From Microbacterium fluvii (GTDB lineage Bacteria > Actinomycetota > Actinomycetes > Actinomycetales > Microbacteriaceae), in assembly GCF_025515205.1 (NCBI RefSeq), contig NZ_JAOPFX010000002.1, positions 186,001 to 250,000 on the forward strand: a stretch of DNA of 64,000 bases. Direction: 5' to 3'. The notes below the pieces were generated by a model. That model had not been told where the DNA came from, ran no database searches, and saw nothing but the letters and a program-made list of their open reading frames with translations. Position 1 is the stretch's first letter, and each line of letters opens with the position of its first letter. Of the stretch, positions 1 through 8,142 are shown one piece after another. The position numbers were made by a program, and so were the translations under genes.

Positions 1-131
1 TGCTGGTCGGCGACGTGACGGTGCTGGCCCTCCTGTGCATCATCGTGCTGCCGGTGTGGCTGCTGGTGACCAAGGCGCCCGAGCTCGTCGTGCATCCGGC
101 GCCGCACGAGAAGGCGCAGGTCGCCTCATGA
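1..131 (+). CDS. C-terminal end of a membrane protein, perhaps an MFS exporter (partial)
   Basis: The reading frame is open from the window edge to a TGA at 129-131 and gives about 42 residues. One hydrophobic helix (VTVLALLCIIVLPVWLLV) is followed by a short polar tail ending EKAQVAS. A last membrane helix plus polar tail is common in DHA2-type MFS exporters, but the fragment is too short to assign. Its stop overlaps the ATG of the next gene in an ATGA, so the two genes are probably co-transcribed. Confidence 0.5.
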   Translation, partial: LVGDVTVLALLCIIVLPVWLLVTKAPELVVHPAPHEKAQVAS

Positions 132-1228
132 GGCGCCGCGTCGCCCCCGTCCCACCGCCGGCGGCCCCCGCCCCTGTGCTGTCGCCGTCGCTGCGCATCC
201 TCCTCGGCCTCGCCGCCGCGGTCGTCGTGCTGGCCGGGCTCTCGTTCGCCCGTGAGCTGGTGGGCCCGCTCGCCCTCGCCGCCGTGATCGTCATCATCTG
301 CCATCCGGTGCGCCGGCCGCTGGAGCGCGCGGGCTGGCCGCGCTGGGCTGCCACCACGGCGGTGATCGTGGTGGCCTACGTCGTGCTGGCGATCCTCGCC
401 GCACTGCTCGTGTTCGCCGGTGTGCAGTTCGGCAGACTCGTGGCCGATATGGCCGGGGATCTGCGGGGCACGGCCGACGAGGTCATGGCGTGGCTCACCT
501 CTCTGGGCCTCGACTCGCAGCTCGCCGGCGCGACCGCCACGCTGCTGGAGCCCACCCGCATCCTCGCCGTCGTCACGTCGCTCGGAGGCACAGCGCTGAA
601 CGTGCTGACCGCGTTCTTCTTCGTGCTCGCCTACGTGATCTTCATGGCCGCCGACGGTTCGCGCTACGCCCGCGCCGAGAGCTCGTTCGGGCCGCGGGTG
701 CGACCGGCGATGGCGCGGTTCGACTCCTTCAACCGCGGAGTGCGGCGCTACTACGTCGTCAACGCCTCGTTCGGCGCGGTCGTGGCGATCATCGACGGTC
801 TCGCGCTGTGGTGGCTGCAGATTCCGGGGGCGGCCATCTGGGCGATCCTCGCGTTCGTCACCAACTTCGTCCCCAACATCGGGTTCGTGCTGGGGCTCGT
901 GCCGCCCGCCGTGCTGGCGCTGGTGGTCGGCGGGTGGCCGATGATGCTCGCCGTCATCGCCATCTACTGCGTCGTCAACGTCACGCTCCAGGTGCTGATC
1001 CAGCCCAAGTTCGTCAGCCATGCGGTCAACCTGAGTCTCACGCTGAGCTTCTTCTCGGTGATCTTCTGGACGTTCATCATCGGCCCGCTGGGTGCCATCC
1101 TCTCGATCCCGCTCACGCTGCTGGTGCGGGCTCTCGTGCTGGAGGGCGACCCGAACACGCGCTGGCTGCGCTGGCTGTCGGGCGACCATGCGGCAGCGCA
1201 CCGATCGGATGCCGGAGGCCCGCCGTGA
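128..1228 (+). CDS. AI-2E family transporter (first of two)
   Basis: The protein has 366 residues. An N-terminal pair of hydrophobic segments follows a proline-rich cytoplasmic start. A soluble stretch (about 100-160) then precedes four to five C-terminal helices, the usual layout of AI-2E/YdiK-type permeases. The family signature around PNIGFVLGLVPP begins near residue 249. Members form a broad membrane family. Export of autoinducer-2 was shown for E. coli TqsA, but most relatives have no known substrate, so the name should not be read as function. ATG 128 overlaps the upstream stop. The downstream gene starts in a GTGA overlap, so the three reading frames look like one operon. A second member lies at 6253-7395. 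Confidence 0.85.
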   Translation: MRRRVAPVPPPAAPAPVLSPSLRILLGLAAAVVVLAGLSFARELVGPLALAAVIVIICHPVRRPLERAGWPRWAATTAVIVVAYVVLAILAALLVFAGVQFGRLVADMAGDLRGTADEVMAWLTSLGLDSQLAGATATLLEPTRILAVVTSLGGTALNVLTAFFFVLAYVIFMAADGSRYARAESSFGPRVRPAMARFDSFNRGVRRYYVVNASFGAVVAIIDGLALWWLQIPGAAIWAILAFVTNFVPNIGFVLGLVPPAVLALVVGGWPMMLAVIAIYCVVNVTLQVLIQPKFVSHAVNLSLTLSFFSVIFWTFIIGPLGAILSIPLTLLVRALVLEGDPNTRWLRWLSGDHAAAHRSDAGGPP

Positions 1229-2301
1229 ACGGCGGATCGGGCGGTCGCGGGCTGCGCCCCCTCTCGGCGATGATCGCGGATCGAACAGAGAAGTCTCTGG
1301 AGTCGCTCGCCCTCGGGGTCGGCGCGGTGGCGTTCGTGCTCAGCGCCGTTGCCGCCCTGCTGGTCTTCGGCTTGGAGCCGACCCCCATCTCGGGCCACGG
1401 ATCGGTCGGGCAGTTCTCGGCGATCGCGTCGGCGGTGGTCGGCATCGGCGCCTTCGCCTTCGGCCGATTCGTGCTGAACCGCCGAGGCGAGGGGCCGCGG
1501 CCGCTCGGTCCGCTCGACTATCTCGATGTCGCGGCGCTCGCCTTCGCCCACGGGGTCATCGCGCTGCTGGCGTGGCTGCTGGTGGCCGACATCATGGCCG
1601 AGGCCTTCGTCGACGCCGAGGTGTTCGCCCTGCCGACCCTCGCCCTGGCCGGTGCGACCGCCGCCGTGACCGCCTACCTCTCCTTCTTCTCTGCGACCCA
1701 CATGGACCTGCAGCTCCTGGCCGTCGTGCTGGCGGTCTTCCTGGTGCTCGGCATCACGGCGAGCATGCTGACCGCGAGCGACCCGCTGTGGTGGCACGAG
1801 CATCTGAGCGCCCTCGGCATGTCCGACGACATCTCCGCGCTCGCCTTCAACCTCACCCTCATCGTCGCGGGAGTCATCGTCACGACCCTCGCCCGCTACA
1901 CGACGCGCGCGCTGCCGAACGTGGTCGGCACGGGAGGGCGCAGCATCCGCACGTGTCTCGTGATGATCGGCGTGTTCCTGGGCCTTGTCGGCGTGTTCCC
2001 CGTCGACAGGTTCTTCTGGATCCACACGGCCGTCGCCTCGGGCATGGTCGTGGCCTACGGCGTGCTGGTCGTGCGGCTGTCGCACTGGATGCCCGGGCTG
2101 TCGCGGCCGTTCCTTCTCATGGGCCTGCTGTTCCTGGCGGCCATCGTCGTGCTCGGCGTGCTCTATGCCGTCGGCTACTACACGCTCACGGCCGTGGAGC
2201 TCGTGGCCGGCGTGCTGGTGTTCAGCTGGATCATCGTGTTCATCCGCGGCGCCGCGGTGCTGGGGCAGGATGCGCGCGCAGAGGGGCCGCACCCGCGCTG
2301 A
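1225..2301 (+). CDS. DUF998 family integral membrane protein
   Basis: The protein has 358 residues and about eight hydrophobic helices. The segment WWHEHLSALGMSDDIS followed by several helices resembles the DUF998 family, whose members carry a similar polar loop with a conserved LG; their function is unknown. GTG 1225 overlaps the stop of the AI-2E gene, which argues for translational coupling. An internal ATG at 1270 is an alternative start that would remove 15 mostly polar residues. The gene ends inside a strong hairpin (2277-2323) and runs tail to tail with the SHOCT gene. Confidence 0.7.
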   Translation: MNGGSGGRGLRPLSAMIADRTEKSLESLALGVGAVAFVLSAVAALLVFGLEPTPISGHGSVGQFSAIASAVVGIGAFAFGRFVLNRRGEGPRPLGPLDYLDVAALAFAHGVIALLAWLLVADIMAEAFVDAEVFALPTLALAGATAAVTAYLSFFSATHMDLQLLAVVLAVFLVLGITASMLTASDPLWWHEHLSALGMSDDISALAFNLTLIVAGVIVTTLARYTTRALPNVVGTGGRSIRTCLVMIGVFLGLVGVFPVDRFFWIHTAVASGMVVAYGVLVVRLSHWMPGLSRPFLLMGLLFLAAIVVLGVLYAVGYYTLTAVELVAGVLVFSWIIVFIRGAAVLGQDARAEGPHPR

Positions 2302-2323
2302 ACGCCGGTGCGGCCCCTCTGCG
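2277..2323. terminator. 17-bp hairpin spanning a stop codon between convergent genes
   Basis: Positions 2277-2293 (CGCAGAGGGGCCGCACC) and 2307-2323 are perfect reverse complements separated by 13 nt. The left arm is inside the last codons of the DUF998 gene, and the stop codon is in the loop. The convergent SHOCT gene stops at 2329. There is no T-run, as is usual for terminators in GC-rich actinobacteria. It probably acts in both directions. Confidence 0.7.
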
Positions 2324-2328
2324 GTGGA

Positions 2329-2673
2329 TCAGCCGAGCAGTTTCGCCTTGGCGGCGGCGAACTCGGCGTCGTCGAGCACGCCGGCATCCTTCAGCGCCGC
2401 GAGCTTCTGCAGCTCGGCGACGACGTCGACCCCGGATGCCGCCGGCACGGGCGGCGGAGGCGGGGGAGCGGCCTGCGCGACCGCGGCCTGGGCGGCGGCC
2501 TGCATCTGCGCCTGCTGCTGAGCAGCCGCGTACTGCTGCTGCTCCCACTCCGACTGAGCCTGCTGCTGGCGTCGATTCGACATGCCGGCGTTGACCGCGT
2601 TGGCCGTACCGGCGACGACCGCCGTACGGGCGGCGAGTCCGATGAGGCCGGGCCGGCCCCCTCTTCTCATCAT
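2329..2673 (-). CDS. Small protein with C-terminal SHOCT domain
   Basis: The protein has 114 residues. A short hydrophobic N-terminal stretch (GLIGLAARTAVVAGTANAV) is followed by a Gln/Ala-rich segment (about 34-68), a run of seven prolines, and a C-terminal SHOCT helical hairpin (VAELQKLAALKDAGVLDDAE). SHOCT is a roughly 30-residue module found at protein ends in many bacteria and is thought to mediate oligomerisation. The gene overlaps the DUF6325 gene upstream by 4 nt (2670-2673), so the two are almost certainly co-translated. No enzyme motif is visible. Confidence 0.75.
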   Translation of the reverse strand: MMRRGGRPGLIGLAARTAVVAGTANAVNAGMSNRRQQQAQSEWEQQQYAAAQQQAQMQAAAQAAVAQAAPPPPPPVPAASGVDVVAELQKLAALKDAGVLDDAEFAAAKAKLLG

Positions 2674-3113
2674 GATTCCTCCTCCTCGCTATCGACGACC
2701 GAGTCGACCAGGGCGTTGACGACGGGAGCGGGGATGCGCTCCACGCTGAGCACGCGGCCGCCGGAGGCGGCGACGCGCTCGGCGAGCTTGGTCGCCCAGG
2801 CGAGTTCGAGCACCGCGAGCATCGCCGAGGTGCCCGGCGGGATGAGCTCGGCGAGCTCGTCCACGTCGTCGTCGCCGGCCAGGCCCTCGGCGGCGAGCTC
2901 GACGGTGCCGAAGCCGTACTGGTCGGTCTCGTCTTCGATCTCGGTGACGGTGACCTCGCCCGCCTCGTCCTTGGAGATGATGAGCAGGTCGAGCAGTCTC
3001 AGCGTGCCGTCGGCGATCAGGTCGGCGAGCGCCTCGAAGACGTCGGGTGCCGGCCTGTCGCCCTCGAGGGCGACGAGATAGAACTCGACGGGGCCGAATG
3101 TGAACGTAGCCAC
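2670..3113 (-). CDS. DUF6325/DUF1269-like protein
   Basis: The protein is acidic and has 147 residues. Its start (FGPVEFYLVALEG) and the segment GTLRLLDLLIISKDEAGEV match the pattern of the actinobacterial DUF6325/DUF1269 family, whose function is unknown. The central region holds a conserved-looking Gly/Leu-rich stretch (LAELIPPGTSAMLAVLELAW) and the tail is very acidic (DSEEEES). It lies between two SHOCT-encoding genes, 16 nt after the PLDc_N/SHOCT gene. This arrangement suggests a protein complex, perhaps at the membrane; that is inference. Confidence 0.7.
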   Translation of the reverse strand: MATFTFGPVEFYLVALEGDRPAPDVFEALADLIADGTLRLLDLLIISKDEAGEVTVTEIEDETDQYGFGTVELAAEGLAGDDDVDELAELIPPGTSAMLAVLELAWATKLAERVAASGGRVLSVERIPAPVVNALVDSVVDSEEEES

Positions 3114-3129
3114 AGCGCACTCCTGTCTG

Positions 3130-3507
3130 TCAGGCGAGAGCCTTGGCCTTGATGGCGTCGAACTCGGCCTGCGAGATCGCGCCGCTGTCGAGCAGCGTCT
3201 TGGCCTTGGCGATGTCGTCGATCGAGCTGCCAGAGCCCGCCGTCGCGCGGATGTAGGCGTCCTGATCCTCTCGCAGCGCCCGCGCCTGCGCCATGCTGCG
3301 CCGGCTCATGCCGTCGCCGCGGGCGATGAGGTAGACCAGGGCCGTGAGGAACGGCACGAAGATCAGGAAGATGATCCACACGGCCTTGAGCCAGCCGTTC
3401 AGTGAGCTGTCGCGGAAGATGTCGCTGAGGATCGAGAACAGCGCCATCAGATAGGCGATGAAGACGAAGCACCAGAAGAACCAGGCGATCCAGGACCACA
3501 GATCCAT
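3130..3507 (-). CDS. PLDc_N membrane protein with C-terminal SHOCT domain
   Basis: The ATG at 3507 gives 125 residues starting MDLWSWIAWFFWCFVF. The frame extends upstream to 3555, but that part is basic and unlike a membrane start. Two helices (about 4-27 and 38-60) end in a PLDc_N-like signature (FVPFLTALVYLIARG). The last 30 residues form a SHOCT hairpin (IAKAKTLLDSGAISQAEFDA). PLDc_N/SHOCT proteins are common in actinobacteria and have no known activity. The gene is followed after 16 nt by the DUF6325 gene in the same direction. Confidence 0.8.
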   Translation of the reverse strand: MDLWSWIAWFFWCFVFIAYLMALFSILSDIFRDSSLNGWLKAVWIIFLIFVPFLTALVYLIARGDGMSRRSMAQARALREDQDAYIRATAGSGSSIDDIAKAKTLLDSGAISQAEFDAIKAKALA

Positions 3508-3556
3508 TGTTTGACCAATCGTCGAGCGTGCCGGTCGGAGTGCCGGCACCTTCACG

Positions 3557-3817
3557 CTAGGAGCGGGGCGGATCGTCGAGCGTCACCCCGGCCGGGTGAA
3601 AAGCCTCGTCGCCGTCGAGCCGCTGGAACGAGAGCACGTCGATGTGCAGATCCGCCAGCATGTCGAGCAGGCCCATCAGCCGGGCCTGGTCGGGCACGGG
3701 GCCGACGATCCTCGTGCGCCCGTCGTCGATCGGCTGCAGGTCGAAGCCTCCGAGGGCGGCGCTGAGGTCTGTGCCCAGCCGGCCCGAGATGACGATCTCG
3801 ACGAGGTGAGATTCCAT
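3557..3817 (-). CDS. Small conserved-looking protein, function unknown
   Basis: The protein has 86 residues from the ATG at 3817 (MESHLVEIVISGRLGTDLSA). The frame runs open to 3910, but the extra residues are Arg/Gly/Thr-rich with no sign of selection. The alternation of beta-like and helical stretches (HLVEIVIS, FDLQPID, TRIVGPVPDQARLMGLLDML, HIDVLSFQRL) suggests a small ferredoxin-like or ACT-like fold; this is only a guess from the pattern. It is the first gene of the leftward SHOCT/DUF6325 set, with 49 nt to the next gene. Confidence 0.6.
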   Translation of the reverse strand: MESHLVEIVISGRLGTDLSAALGGFDLQPIDDGRTRIVGPVPDQARLMGLLDMLADLHIDVLSFQRLDGDEAFHPAGVTLDDPPRS

Positions 3818-3950
3818 GCGCCGACCCCCCGGATCTCGGTCATCACGGCTGCCCGTCGCAGTCGTCGGCCCTGTCGCGATTGTGACGGGAGTCATCGCGC
3901 CCCGCCTCACCCGTGTGGAATGATTCGGGAAAAGCGGAGGGATTCCCAGG

Positions 3951-6218
3951 ATGCCGCCTCTTGCCGTGCCCCGGCGGCCACCGGCTCACGCGGTGGACCG
4001 CCCCTCCCTGCGCGCCGCGCTCGACGCGGGCCTCGAGGCTCCGCTGTCGCTGCTGGTCGCCCCCGTCGGCGCCGGCAAGAGCGTGCTGCTGGCGCAGTGG
4101 GCCGCGACTCTCGGGGCGATGCCGGTCGCCTGGGTCGACATCACCGGCGGCGACGCCGACCCGATCGAGTTCACCGACCGGCTGATCGACGCCCTCCGCG
4201 CCGCCGTGCCGTCGCTCGCCCTCCCCGGCGTTCCCGTCGCCTCGGTCGTGGGGCGGCTGGGCGAGCCCTTCCTGCACGAGTTGGCCGACTGCCTCGCCGA
4301 GGCGGGCGCGCTCGTCGTGGTCTTCGACGATCTCCACCACCTCGGCGGCACCGAGGTGCTCGCCGATCTCTGGCGGCTCGTCGACCTGCTGCCTCCCGGT
4401 ATCCATTTCGTCTTCTCGTCGCGCGTCGATCTGCGACTGGGGTGGAGCGGGCTTCGCCTGCGGCACGGCCTGGTCGAACTGCGTCAGCGCGAGCTGGCCT
4501 TCGACTCCGACGTCGCGGCCGAGGTGATCCGGCGCATCGGCGGCGTCGAAGTGGCCTCCGAGGCGCTCGCCGCCGTGATGGAGCGCACCGAGGGATGGGC
4601 GGCCGGTGTGCAGCTGACGGCGCTGGGGCTGCGCCACCACAGCGACCCCGATCAGCTCGTCGAGGCGATCGCCGAGACCGATCGGCTCGTGGTCGACTAC
4701 CTCGGCGAAGAGGTGATGGACCGCCTGCCCGACGAGCGCCTGCGGGCGCTCGTGCGGCTCGCGGTGCCCGACGAGCTCACCGGTCCGCTCGTGAGCGAGG
4801 TGGCGCGGGTGCCCGACGGCGCGGGCCTGCTCGAAGCCCTCGAGCGCGAGTCGATGTTCCTCGCCCCGGTGCCCGGGCAGCCGGGCGTCTACCGGTTCCA
4901 CCGCCTCTTCCGCGATCTGCTGACGTACCGGCTGCGCGCCGGGAATCCCGCGCTCGAGCGCGAGCTGCTGCTGCGCACCGCCGCGTGGCACCGCCGCGAC
5001 GGCGACCGCGACGCCGCCGTCGAATGCCTCCTCCGCGCGCACGCGTGGGATCAGGTGCTCGATGAGCTGCTGGCTGCGGGGCGCGACGTCTACGAGGCCG
5101 TGCGCACGCCGCGCCTGGCCCGGTGGCTGGGTGCCGTGCCCGCAGACGCGCGCGCGAAGCGCCCGGTGTCCGACGTGCTCCGTGGCATCGCCGAGGGAAT
5201 GGCGGGGCACGCGGCGACGTGCATCGACGTGCTCGGCGGGGCGCTGGCCTCCGACGGGCTCGGCGAGGGCGAACGCCAGGCGGCACTCGCCTACCGCGCG
5301 GTGTGCGTGCAGTTCCTGCCGGACGCCGAGTTCTTCGTGGCGGCCGCCGAGCGTGCGCTCGCCGAGCTGGCAGCCTTCCCCGATGCGCAGACCCCCGACC
5401 TGCTCGGGCTCACCGCCCGCCCCTACCTCGAGATGGTCGCGTGGGTGGCGCTGGGGCGGGCGCGCTTCTTCCAGGGCGACCTCGACGCCGCACGCGTCGC
5501 GCTGCGCACGGGACTGCAGACGGATGCCGCCGACTACCTGCCGTATCGGGTCCATGCCCTCGGCAGCCTGGCCCTCGTCGACGCCTTCGCGGGGCACCTG
5601 TTGGAGGCGGAGTCGCTGGCGGAGGAGGCCGTGGCGATCGGCCGCGACGTGACCACCCCCGGCCATCCCGCGCCGGCCGATGCGTTCCTGGCGCGATCGG
5701 TCATCGCCGCTCAGCGCGGAGCGCACGCCTCCGCCGCGGCCGACCTCGCCGAAGGGTGGCGGTGCGCGACGGCGAACAACCGCACGCAGCTGCAGTGGAT
5801 CGCCCACCTGATCGCCGAGGCGATCGCCCTCGACGGCGATGCGCCCGCCGCGCAGACGCCCCCCGGGCCCCCGCCCTCGGTCGTCGATCGCGCGCTGCGG
5901 AGCCTCCGGGCGCAGAGCGGCGGCGCGGGCACCCGCTTCGGACTGTTCGGCGGCCGGCCGCTCGGGGCGCCGCCCGCGGCCGCACCGGAGCCGCTGCTGG
6001 AACCGCTCACCGCGCGCGAGTGCGAGATCCTCGTGTATCTGCCGACCCGACTGACCGTCGCCGAGGTCGGTGCGCGCTGCTTCGTCTCGAGCAACACCGT
6101 CAAGACCCACCTCGCGCACATCTACCGCAAGCTCGGGGTCGCGACCCGAGACGAGGCGATCCGCCGTGCGTACGAGCTCGACCTGCTCGACCCAGGCGAG
6201 ATCGTCCATGCCGGGTGA
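3951..6218 (+). CDS. Large ATP-binding LuxR-family (LAL/MalT-type) regulator
   Basis: The protein has 755 residues. A P-loop (APVGAGKS, residues 37-44) is followed by a Walker B-like VVFDDLHHL and an STAND/MalT-like helical region. The C-terminal LuxR helix-turn-helix (about 680-745) contains LTARECEIL and SSNTVKTHLAHIYRKLG. Such regulators bind ATP and an inducer, then activate promoters through the LuxR domain; the inducer cannot be read from sequence. The ATG at 3951 follows a GGAGGG ribosome-binding site. It is transcribed away from the SHOCT/DUF6325 set and toward the second AI-2E gene (34-nt gap), which may be its target or operon partner. Confidence 0.85.
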   Translation: MPPLAVPRRPPAHAVDRPSLRAALDAGLEAPLSLLVAPVGAGKSVLLAQWAATLGAMPVAWVDITGGDADPIEFTDRLIDALRAAVPSLALPGVPVASVVGRLGEPFLHELADCLAEAGALVVVFDDLHHLGGTEVLADLWRLVDLLPPGIHFVFSSRVDLRLGWSGLRLRHGLVELRQRELAFDSDVAAEVIRRIGGVEVASEALAAVMERTEGWAAGVQLTALGLRHHSDPDQLVEAIAETDRLVVDYLGEEVMDRLPDERLRALVRLAVPDELTGPLVSEVARVPDGAGLLEALERESMFLAPVPGQPGVYRFHRLFRDLLTYRLRAGNPALERELLLRTAAWHRRDGDRDAAVECLLRAHAWDQVLDELLAAGRDVYEAVRTPRLARWLGAVPADARAKRPVSDVLRGIAEGMAGHAATCIDVLGGALASDGLGEGERQAALAYRAVCVQFLPDAEFFVAAAERALAELAAFPDAQTPDLLGLTARPYLEMVAWVALGRARFFQGDLDAARVALRTGLQTDAADYLPYRVHALGSLALVDAFAGHLLEAESLAEEAVAIGRDVTTPGHPAPADAFLARSVIAAQRGAHASAAADLAEGWRCATANNRTQLQWIAHLIAEAIALDGDAPAAQTPPGPPPSVVDRALRSLRAQSGGAGTRFGLFGGRPLGAPPAAAPEPLLEPLTARECEILVYLPTRLTVAEVGARCFVSSNTVKTHLAHIYRKLGVATRDEAIRRAYELDLLDPGEIVHAG

Positions 6219-6252
6219 CGTGGGCGGCCGCCGGGGCCGCCAGGGTGAGGGC

Positions 6253-7395
6253 ATGAGCGAAGACGGCGCCGGCGCCGCGCCGGTGCCGGCCGTGCAGCCG
6301 GATCGCGCGGCGGAGGACGCGGCATCCCACCGCCGCCTCGCCGGCGTGCTCACCGCGATCGACCGGCCGATGGTCTCGGCCTTCGCGGCGACGCTCGGGG
6401 TGCTCGGGGCCCTCGTCATCGGGAGCGCGATCGGGCAGATCTCGACGATCATCGTCTACATCGTGCTGGCGCTCTTCCTGTCTCTCGGGCTCGACCCGAT
6501 CGTGCGGATGCTGGAGCGGCGAGGCATCAAGCGGGGCGGGGCCATCGCGATCGTGTTCGGCGCGTTCGCCCTGCTCATGGTCGCCTTCCTCGTCTTCGTG
6601 CTGCCGTCGGTGCTCGCTCAGATCGGGCAGCTCGTCGAGACGATCCCCGAAGCCCTCGCCGGCGTCCCGCAGTCGGCGTGGTTCCAGTCGCTCACTCCCG
6701 ACGGGCAGGCGTTCGTCATCGACTGCGCGGCGGAGCTCTCGGCATGGATCGCCGACCCTGCCACCCTCGCGGTGATCGGCGGCGGCGTGCTGGCAGTGGG
6801 CGCAGGCATCGTCGGCGGCATCTCGGCGAGCTTCATCGTGGTGGCCCTCACCCTCTACTTCCTCGCGTCGCTCGATGCGATGAAGCGGGCGATGTACTCG
6901 CTCGCCCCCGCGCGCCGCAGGTCCAGGCTCGCCGACATGACCGAGCGCATCACGGGGTCGGTGGGCAGCGCCCTGATCGGCTCGGTGATCCTCTCGTCGC
7001 TCAACGCCGCCGCCGTGCTCGTGCTGCACCTCGTGATCGGCCTGCCCTTCCCCGCGCTCATGGCGGTCGTCGCCTTCGTCATCACGCTGATCCCGCTGTT
7101 CGGCTCGGTGATCTTCTGGGTGCTGGCCTCGGCGATCGCGCTGTTCAGCTCGCCGGGGCAGGCGCTCGCGTTCGCACTCGCCTACCTCGTATACATCCAG
7201 CTCGAGTCGTATGTGCTGAGCCCGCGGATCATGAACCGTGCGGTCTCGATCCCCGCGGCCCTCGTGCTGATCGGCGCGATGGTCGGCGGCGCGCTGGCCG
7301 GAGTGCTCGGGGTGCTCGTGGCCCTGCCGGTGATGGCGTCGATCCTGCTGATCATCCGCGAGATCGTCGTGCCCCAGCAGGACCTCAAGACCTGA
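6253..7395 (+). CDS. AI-2E family transporter (second of two)
   Basis: The protein has 380 residues from ATG 6253, which follows a GTGAGGGC purine-rich site. It has an N-terminal cytoplasmic stretch of about 40 residues, two helices, a soluble segment and a C-terminal bundle with the family's conserved ITLIPLFGSVIFW. It is clearly related in layout to the protein at 128-1228 but differs in most residues, so it is not a recent duplicate. It follows the LuxR-type regulator by 34 nt. The substrate is unknown. It ends convergently with the gene at 7413 across a short hairpin. Confidence 0.85.
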   Translation: MSEDGAGAAPVPAVQPDRAAEDAASHRRLAGVLTAIDRPMVSAFAATLGVLGALVIGSAIGQISTIIVYIVLALFLSLGLDPIVRMLERRGIKRGGAIAIVFGAFALLMVAFLVFVLPSVLAQIGQLVETIPEALAGVPQSAWFQSLTPDGQAFVIDCAAELSAWIADPATLAVIGGGVLAVGAGIVGGISASFIVVALTLYFLASLDAMKRAMYSLAPARRRSRLADMTERITGSVGSALIGSVILSSLNAAAVLVLHLVIGLPFPALMAVVAFVITLIPLFGSVIFWVLASAIALFSSPGQALAFALAYLVYIQLESYVLSPRIMNRAVSIPAALVLIGAMVGGALAGVLGVLVALPVMASILLIIREIVVPQQDLKT

Positions 7396-7417
7396 GGGCG
7401 CCGACGTCGCCGTCAGG
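7391..7417. terminator. Short hairpin between convergent stop codons
   Basis: CCTGAGGGCG (7391-7400) and CGCCGTCAGG (7408-7417) pair with one mismatch around a 7-nt loop. The stop codons of both converging genes lie in the arms. This is a plausible shared terminator. Confidence 0.45.
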
Positions 7418-8015
7418 CGGGATCGAGCCGGAGCACGTCGCCCGACTCGGCCAGCGGCAGATCGTCGACGATGCGCAGCGACCGGGCGAGTTCGTCGACG
7501 CCGCCGATCACGGTGCCGAAGCGCTCGCGGTCGCCGCACACGGCCGTCAGCGTCACCAGGTGGGTGCCGGTGTCCCACGTGTAGGTCGCGAACGGCGGGG
7601 GCGTCGCGCCGTCGTGCGCCGGCGGCAGCGGCATGGCGAGCTTCTCGCCGACCCCGAGGTGAGTGCCGCGGAAGCTCTCGGTGTCGTCGTATTCGATCGG
7701 CATCGCCGCACGCGCCGCCCGCAGCTGCGGGGTGAGCTGCTGCAGCTGGGCCATCGCCACCAGCAGCTCGGGGTCGTCCTTCCACACCCACACGAGCACC
7801 CGGCCGTCGGCTCGGCGGATGAGCGCCGGCGCGGCCTGACTCATCGCCCACGCGGCGAAGCTGCCGCCGGGGCGGGGCGAGGCGCCCATCGCGGCGCCCG
7901 CCTGGGACAGCAGCATCCCGATCGCCTTCTTGCGATGGCGACGACCGCGCCAGCCGAACGAGCCGGTGATCGGCACCCAGTGGAGCGGGTCGGCGTCGGC
8001 GTGCAGGCGCGGCAT
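7413..8015 (-). CDS. Conserved-looking hypothetical protein
   Basis: The protein has 200 residues from the ATG at 8015. A TACCCT hexamer (8022-8027 on this strand) ends 6 nt before this ATG, so the mRNA is probably leaderless; this fixes the start although the frame runs open to 8237. No signal peptide, membrane helix or known motif is visible. Positions 20-32 are basic (WRGRRHRKKAIG), and the C-terminal half looks beta-rich (TYTWDTGTHLVTLTAVCGD). I do not recognise the family. It is divergent from the glycosyltransferase pair, with a 127-nt gap. Confidence 0.65.
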   Translation of the reverse strand: MPRLHADADPLHWVPITGSFGWRGRRHRKKAIGMLLSQAGAAMGASPRPGGSFAAWAMSQAAPALIRRADGRVLVWVWKDDPELLVAMAQLQQLTPQLRAARAAMPIEYDDTESFRGTHLGVGEKLAMPLPPAHDGATPPPFATYTWDTGTHLVTLTAVCGDRERFGTVIGGVDELARSLRIVDDLPLAESGDVLRLDPA

Positions 8016-8142
8016 GTCTCCAGGGTAGGCGCGGATGCTGGCGCGCCGCTGTGCTCGGTCGCTCCGGCGGGCCCTCCGGTAGAGTTGAGGCGGCCCCGCA
8101 CACCGCGCCGGGCCGCCGCAGAGATAGGCAGCCACCGATCCC

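Noticed and set aside
128..1228. Quorum-sensing transporter for autoinducer-2
   Set aside because: The family name is historical. No luxS or lsr genes are in the window, so no AI-2 role is claimed.
964..2292. Long minus-strand open frame (442 codons) opposite the DUF998 gene
   Set aside because: Composition is His/Arg/Glu/Gln-rich without hydrophobic order, typical of an antisense frame in GC-rich DNA. The plus strand holds a clear membrane protein.
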